NCBI GenBank assembly: GCA_002429165.1
Contig: DIYV01000001.1
Location: 3,599 to 14,238 of the forward strand
DNA: 10,640 nucleotides
Reading direction: 5' to 3'
From: Gallionella sp. UBA6045
Lineage (GTDB): Bacteria > Pseudomonadota > Gammaproteobacteria > Burkholderiales > Gallionellaceae
Positions 7,633-10,640 of this stretch are shown here, piece by piece. The notes beneath the pieces were generated by a model, which was given only the letters and a program-made list of their open reading frames with translations, had not been told where the DNA came from and ran no database searches. Position 1 is the stretch's first letter. Each line of letters opens with the position of its first letter. Both the position numbers and the translations under genes were made by a program.

Positions 7633-7636
7633 GGAG
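7633..7636 (+). promoter_or_regulatory. Surviving ribosome binding site of the heme-binding-barrel pseudogene
   Basis: GGAG nine bases before the TTG at 7646. A TGA stop in this frame lies a little upstream and there is no ATG between, so TTG at 7646 is the only well-placed start. It is either a native TTG start or a mutated ATG. Confidence 0.4.
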
Positions 7637-7645
7637 AGTTTGCAC

Positions 7646-8268
7646 TTGAACCGATTTCCAGAAGACATTTATACCGAACCTTCAAATGTAGATGTCGATA
7701 CGTTGAGGAATCTTGGCCCCCCTTCGCGGTATGGCGGGAATTTGGCAAGGCATTCGCGGCCTGGACGTTAATCCGAAAGCAGAGGGACCCAAAAAGCAGG
7801 TTTTCGTCGAGCACATTGAACTTCAACCGATAGACCCACAGACCAACGGGCCACAATTGTTCTATGGCCTGCGTTACCACTCCCATATCGTCAAGCCAGA
7901 TCAGGTTAAGACCTATCACGATCTGGTTATGGGAACCCGCCACAAATTCTGTGATGCACACGCTTACGATTCCGCGTGCCCAGATCCTCATGGCTGTTGG
8001 AGAGGCAAGTGCCAATGCGAAAGAGTTTGAGCTCATAGTTACCCATGACTCCGAAAACTTTGGTATCTGCTCGGCGCCATTTCTTGACTATGCATTCAAG
8101 ACGATCGAATTCCGGATCAAGGTAACCATCAATCCCGACGGCACTTGGTCTTACGATGAGGATACGGTACTTTTGGTCAAGGGAAAGGCAGAACCGTTTC
8201 ATCACACGGATCGAAACAGGTTGACCAAGATTGCTGAACCCACTCCAAACCCTCTGGCGAGAAAGTAA
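7646..8268 (+). pseudogene. Broken heme-binding beta-barrel (FABP/nitrobindin-like) protein gene
   Basis: Three frame segments together spell one protein of the bacterial heme-binding beta-barrel (DUF1794/FABP-like) family, a small cytoplasmic barrel related to nitrobindins. Segment one, from TTG 7646, reads NRFPEDIYTEPSNVDVDTL then RNLGP. A run of six C at 7717-7722 then shifts the frame: removing one C restores GPLRGMAGIWQG. Segment two continues through LNPKA-type and IELQPIDPQTNGPQLFYGL sequence to KTYHD at 7922. The frame then shifts again, and segment three begins WLWEPAT at 7924 and runs through TLTIPRAQ, FGICSAPFLDYAF, NPDGTWSYDEDT and AEPFHHTDRNRL to a stop at 8266-8268. Intact relatives, as I recall them, have a QVGY-like stretch between YHD and WLWEP, so about 11 nt appear lost there. 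The total length, about 207 codons, fits the family. Two independent lesions make an assembly error unlikely, though the C-run alone could be one. Confidence 0.82.
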
Positions 8269-8325
8269 TCCAGATGCAGCGGGCGACTCAAGGCAGAGAG
8301 TGGATTTTGCCGGGTATCGCAGACA

Positions 8326-8391
8326 CGTTCTGAATGGCAGTTTTGCAGCTGAATGAAGGACAGATCTGTTTCGTTAACAGGCGTTCTGAAT
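8326..8391. repeat. Ten-base direct repeat CGTTCTGAAT
   Basis: The same ten bases occur at 8326-8335 and 8382-8391 in the stretch after the pseudogene. Alone this is weak, but it adds to the concentration of short repeats between 8326 and 8477. Confidence 0.35.
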
Positions 8392-8477
8392 CAAAATAAT
8401 TGGGGCCAAAATAATTGGGGCCAGACCACGAAATATTTTAAAGAATAAGCGTGATCTGCTTCGTATAAGGCTTGCTG
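8363..8477 (+). repeat. Imperfect direct repeat of about 26 bp
   Basis: Copy one spans 8363-8388 and copy two 8453-8477. Both read GATCTGYTTCGT followed by a near-identical AGGC-K-T-K-CTG tail with one gap. They are about 90 bp apart and bracket the tandem repeat at 8393-8422. The second copy ends a few bases before the stop of the dehydrogenase gene. Such bracketing suggests duplication of a target segment or a repeat unit, but no transposase remains. Confidence 0.5.
8393..8422 (+). repeat. Tandem duplication of AAAATAATTGGGGCC
   Basis: Two perfect adjacent copies of a 15-bp unit (8393-8407 and 8408-8422). The second copy continues into CAGACCACGAAATATTTT, which can fold back on its AAAATAATT start (8 of 9 bases) to form a REP-like hairpin. 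The GGGGCCAGACCAC core resembles the GGGGTCAG-type sequences commonly found near REP-associated tyrosine transposases and in intergenic repeats of beta- and gammaproteobacteria. A related core lies in inverted orientation at 9397-9419. Confidence 0.65.
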
Positions 8478-8482
8478 CGGTA

Positions 8483-9358
8483 CTACTTTCGTCCCATCAT
8501 CTGTTCGAGCACCAGCAACAGCGAACTGGTGTCCTGTTCACCGAAGCCGCTGCCCATCAGCGCGTTCAGCTGCTGCATCACCTGCGCGGTGACCGGCAGC
8601 GGCAGCCCGGACTCGTGTGCGATATCGAGTGCGACGCCGATGTCCTTGTGGTGCAGCGCGGCAACGATGCCGGCGTTGAAATCCCGCTCCACCATTTTCT
8701 TTCCGAGCACATCAAGCATGCGGCTGCCACCGTACCCGGCCATGATCGCCTCGCGCACTTTGCCCGCGTCCGCGCCCTGCGCGCCTGCAAACAGCAGCGC
8801 TTCGGCAGTGCCTTGCAGGTTGGCGAGCTGGCATATCTGGTTGGCGAGCTTGGTCACCTGTCCGGTTCCCGACGGGCCCATGTGGAAGATCGCCTTGCCC
8901 ATCAGTTCCAGCAGTGGCCGCACACGTTCAAGGATCGCCGCTTCGCCGCCGACGAAGAAGGTCAGCGATGCGGTCTTTGCTGCCGCGACACCACCCGAGA
9001 CCGGGGCATCGAGCATGTCGATGTCGCTTGCACGCAGCTGCTCTGCGATCCGGCGTGTGATGGCCGGCGAGATCGTGCTCATGTCCACGTGGATCAATCC
9101 GGGTTGCGCGCCGTGCGCGAGGCCTTGCGGCCCGAACACGATGGCTTCGACATCTTTGCCGGCGGTCACGATGGTGAATACCATCTCGCTGGACGCCGCC
9201 ACCTCGGCCGGTGTGTCGACCAGGCTCAGACCAAGGTTGCTTGCGCGTTCGCGCGAACGCGCGCCGCGCGCATAGGTGGTGAGCGTGTGGCCGGCGGCAA
9301 GCAGGTGGCGGGCCTGTTCGCTGCCCATGTTGCCGATGCCGATAAAACCGATACGCAT
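8483..9358 (-). CDS. NAD(P)-dependent beta-hydroxyacid dehydrogenase, 3-hydroxyisobutyrate dehydrogenase/tartronate semialdehyde reductase family
   Basis: A 291-aa cytoplasmic reductase that interconverts a short beta-hydroxyacid and its semialdehyde or keto form. The N-terminal Rossmann motif FIGIGNMG is at 5-12, with Gly7, Gly9 and Gly12. The substrate-binding segment DAPVSGG is at 117-123. The catalytic lysine lies in GTGQVTKLANQ (Lys170), and HHKDIGVALD, with Lys238, is the second conserved lysine region. These are family hallmarks (GarR, MmsB, GLYR). The actual substrate cannot be told: tartronate semialdehyde, hydroxyisobutyrate, succinic semialdehyde and others are all possible, and no pathway partner is nearby. 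The start is the ATG at 9356-9358, since the Rossmann fold begins there; a longer in-frame start at 9412 would run into a repeat-like sequence. The gene stands alone and is flanked by inverted copies of a REP-like core, which hints at mobility or insertion. Confidence 0.93.
   Translation of the reverse strand: MRIGFIGIGNMGSEQARHLLAAGHTLTTYARGARSRERASNLGLSLVDTPAEVAASSEMVFTIVTAGKDVEAIVFGPQGLAHGAQPGLIHVDMSTISPAITRRIAEQLRASDIDMLDAPVSGGVAAAKTASLTFFVGGEAAILERVRPLLELMGKAIFHMGPSGTGQVTKLANQICQLANLQGTAEALLFAGAQGADAGKVREAIMAGYGGSRMLDVLGKKMVERDFNAGIVAALHHKDIGVALDIAHESGLPLPVTAQVMQQLNALMGSGFGEQDTSSLLLVLEQMMGRK
9243..9262. repeat. Perfect 20-bp palindrome within dehydrogenase coding sequence
   Basis: The half-site GCGCGTTCGC is followed directly by its exact reverse complement. 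It encodes the RGARSRERAS region (residues 31-40) and probably follows from Arg/Ala-rich GC-rich codons rather than being a binding site. Confidence 0.4.
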
Positions 9359-9396
9359 AGCGCTTATCTTTCGCAAGTGATCATCAATCGTGGCAG

Positions 9397-9419
9397 GGTG
9401 GGCTGACCCCATTAATTCT
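9397..9419 (-). repeat. REP-like core inverted relative to the one at 8408-8430
   Basis: Read on the minus strand this matches the 8408-8430 sequence at 17 of 23 positions, sharing GGGG-Y-CAG-M-CCAC and an AT-rich lead. It lies 38 bp upstream of the dehydrogenase start, while its partner lies 53 bp beyond the stop, so the gene sits between inverted copies. Confidence 0.5.
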
Positions 9420-9458
9420 GTGGTCTTGCCAGTTTGTGTAAAAAGGCGATAGGGTCGG

Positions 9459-9466
9459 TATATTAT
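9459..9466 (+). promoter_or_regulatory. Possible -10 region for the 9527 membrane protein gene
   Basis: TATATTAT lies about 60 bp upstream of the ATG in an AT-rich patch. A TTGTGT at 9434-9439 could serve as -35, but the spacing to TATATT is 19 bp, longer than ideal. It is offered only as the best candidate in this 114-bp gap. Confidence 0.22.
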
Positions 9467-9526
9467 AGGGGTAGAAATACAATTCGAACCCGGTTCGCTT
9501 AACTTGAATATACTTCAAAATCACCG

Positions 9527-10075
9527 ATGAATAAATCTGTCAAAGCTGCGCCTGTCCATCGCCTGGCTTTACGCGTGCGCGAGGTCGGGCAATTATTCAA
9601 CTCGATGGATCCGACGCCATTCCTGAACAAAGACCTTGATCCGGAGGCGGAGGCCTTTATCGAAACATGGGCGTCGGGGTATGTGGCCGGCAGCCGTTTC
9701 CATATAACCATCCATCTTGAACAGTGGCCGCCAGATGGCGATCCCACCGAGATGTTGACCGGAGCGATACACAACCACTTCAACTACAAAGCCGGGCGCA
9801 CGCGCAGCGCCTTTAAACGTCTTCTGCGGGAGGGCCGCACGAGTCTTGTCATCGGTCTCATATTTGTCTCGCTGTGCCTGGTTGCAGCCGATGTCATCGG
9901 CAGATCAGGTTTCGCCGGCAACTCGATAGCGCGAGAGAGTCTGACGATTGTTGGCTGGGTCGCCATGTGGCGCCCGCTGCAGATATTTCTATACGACTGG
10001 TGGCCGCTGCAACGGCAGATTCGCCGTTACCAGATGCTCGGCAGTGCGCATATCCAGGTGATTCAGGGCAAATGA
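9527..10075 (+). CDS. Conserved-looking membrane protein of unknown function, two predicted helices
   Basis: A 182-aa protein I cannot place in a named family. The N-terminal 95 residues are soluble, with a distinctive LRVREVGQLFNSMDPTPFLN stretch (15-34) followed by DLDPEAEAFIETWA, then an IHLEQWPPD segment. Basic residues (KAGRTRSAFKRLLREGR) lead into a transmembrane helix at about 105-123. A second hydrophobic stretch at about 138-157 is rich in Trp (VGWVAMWRPLQIFLYDWW). The short tail is basic. The arrangement suggests an N-terminal cytoplasmic domain attached to a helical hairpin in the inner membrane. The start ATG has no clear ribosome site. The phospholipase-type gene begins 110 bp downstream on the same strand, so co-transcription is possible. 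Codon-like composition and length support a real gene. Confidence 0.8.
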   Translation: MNKSVKAAPVHRLALRVREVGQLFNSMDPTPFLNKDLDPEAEAFIETWASGYVAGSRFHITIHLEQWPPDGDPTEMLTGAIHNHFNYKAGRTRSAFKRLLREGRTSLVIGLIFVSLCLVAADVIGRSGFAGNSIARESLTIVGWVAMWRPLQIFLYDWWPLQRQIRRYQMLGSAHIQVIQGK

Positions 10076-10185
10076 GAGCAGAGTGGCCAATTCAGGACAT
10101 CATTACGCCGTCAGTTTTTGGCGCATTGCAGGCGCATGTAACTTGATCCCGCAGCGCGGAACTTGAAGAAACGGATTAGGGATAA

Positions 10186-10640
10186 ATGATGCGTGGCATG
10201 AGCTTCGCGGTCTTGTTGGCTGCACTTTGGTTTCCCGTGGCCGGCCATGGCGAGGAAACTGCACAGACCGGCAAACCGATTCAGCATGAGGAGGTGAATC
10301 CGGTGGCATTGCTATCTTCCGACCAGCCCAATCGCCTGGGTTGCACGCGGGATAGCTATGACCGTGGCTGTTTCATGGACTTTGTCCTGTCGGTGCGCTA
10401 CCCGCTGTTCTACAAGGCGCTGCAGGGCGGGCACAAGTTCGACATGCTGCCGTTCTTTTCCTTTACCGGCCGGATGGGGCAGTACATCGGTTCGGTGCGC
10501 CACTCCTCGCCTGTCGTGACCAAGCAGTTCAACCCGAGTTTGTACTTTCGTTTTTACACGGCGAATTCCGCGAACCATGAACTGGGGATGGCAGACAGCA
10601 AGCAGGATTATTACGATGTGGGTTACGCGCATGAATCGAA
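10186..10640 (+). CDS. pldA: Outer-membrane phospholipase A (OMPLA/PldA family), 3' part beyond window
   Basis: OMPLA is an outer-membrane beta-barrel lipase that hydrolyses phospholipids misplaced in the outer leaflet, using a His-Ser-Asn triad activated by calcium-dependent dimerisation. The 151 visible codons begin with a signal peptide of about 20 residues (FAVLLAALWFPVAGHG). Then come segments matching the E. coli enzyme in order: a barrel strand FVLSVRYPLF, an SSPVVTKQFNPSLYFRF stretch (compare ESSPFRETNYEPQLFLGF), and YDVGYAHES at the right edge. The last corresponds to the family active-site GYNHDSNG, giving predicted His149 and Ser151; the window ends right after the serine codon. 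There are two adjacent ATGs (10186 and 10189). AGGGA at 10178-10182 is better spaced for the second. The asparagine of the triad and most of the barrel lie outside the window. Confidence 0.82.
   Translation, partial: MMRGMSFAVLLAALWFPVAGHGEETAQTGKPIQHEEVNPVALLSSDQPNRLGCTRDSYDRGCFMDFVLSVRYPLFYKALQGGHKFDMLPFFSFTGRMGQYIGSVRHSSPVVTKQFNPSLYFRFYTANSANHELGMADSKQDYYDVGYAHES

Noticed and set aside
7623-8036. Minus-strand frame of 137 codons across the pseudogene
   Set aside because: It lies antisense to the sequence that reads as the heme-binding barrel in plus-strand frames and has no similarity of its own.
8483-9358. High GC at third codon positions as a sign of foreign origin of the dehydrogenase
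   Set aside because: A hand count of the first 60 codons gives 47 ending in G/C, but the antiporter gene gives the same 47 of 60 (the protease gives 29). Composition therefore does not single this gene out.
8615-9406. Long plus-strand frame opposite the dehydrogenase
   Set aside because: The minus-strand gene has full Rossmann and catalytic motifs. The plus frame is an artefact of GC-rich codon positions and has a composition unlike real proteins.
9482-9497. GGTTCGAA-like sequence resembling a tRNA T-arm on the minus strand
   Set aside because: The flanking bases do not pair as a T-stem and no acceptor, D- or anticodon arm is found nearby. It is better described as a short CGAACC-C-GGTTCG palindrome.
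10312-10632. Minus-strand frame of 106 codons near the right edge
   Set aside because: It is antisense to the phospholipase A-type gene, whose signal peptide and active-site motif are clear.

Overview
The window looks like chromosomal DNA from a Gram-negative proteobacterium. An outer-membrane phospholipase A-type gene and a periplasmic Prc-type tail-specific protease imply an outer membrane. The overall protein style suggests a betaproteobacterium, perhaps of the Nitrosomonadales; this is an impression from the proteins, since no rRNA or other taxonomic marker is present. Most genes are housekeeping, transport or stress functions in short transcription units. No tRNA, rRNA, CRISPR array or intact transposase was seen.

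Layout. 1-1308 (minus) is a CPA1-type sodium/proton antiporter whose C-terminal end is cut by the left edge. 1586-3715 (minus) is a complete Prc/CtpA-family protease. 4055-4396 and 4488-4814 (plus) are two small membrane proteins, a coiled-coil protein and a DUF2007-type protein, possibly co-transcribed. 4854-5252 (minus) is an OsmC-family protein that converges on them, with an inverted repeat at the junction. 5521-6099 (minus) is a glycine-zipper protein with a YflT-like stress domain. It is divergent from 6275-7474 (plus), an AIF-like FAD/NAD(P) oxidoreductase.

From 7475 to about 8480 the sequence is decayed. 7646-8268 (plus) is a pseudogene of a heme-binding beta-barrel (FABP/nitrobindin-like) protein with two frame-breaking lesions. 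It is followed by a cluster of short repeats (8326-8477). 8483-9358 (minus) is a complete 3-hydroxyisobutyrate dehydrogenase-family reductase. Related GGGGYCAG-type sequences lie in inverted orientation on its two sides, which suggests a REP-like or mobile-element footprint. 9527-10075 (plus) is a two-span membrane protein of unknown function. From 10186 to the right edge runs the start of an outer-membrane phospholipase A, cut immediately after its predicted catalytic serine.

How the genes fit together: several plausibly serve envelope and stress homeostasis (ion/pH balance, periplasmic proteolysis, peroxide defence, a general-stress protein, a redox enzyme, outer-membrane lipid turnover). 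They do not form one obvious pathway. I found no convincing undescribed system. The most notable items are the two-lesion pseudogene and the repeat-flanked dehydrogenase beside it.
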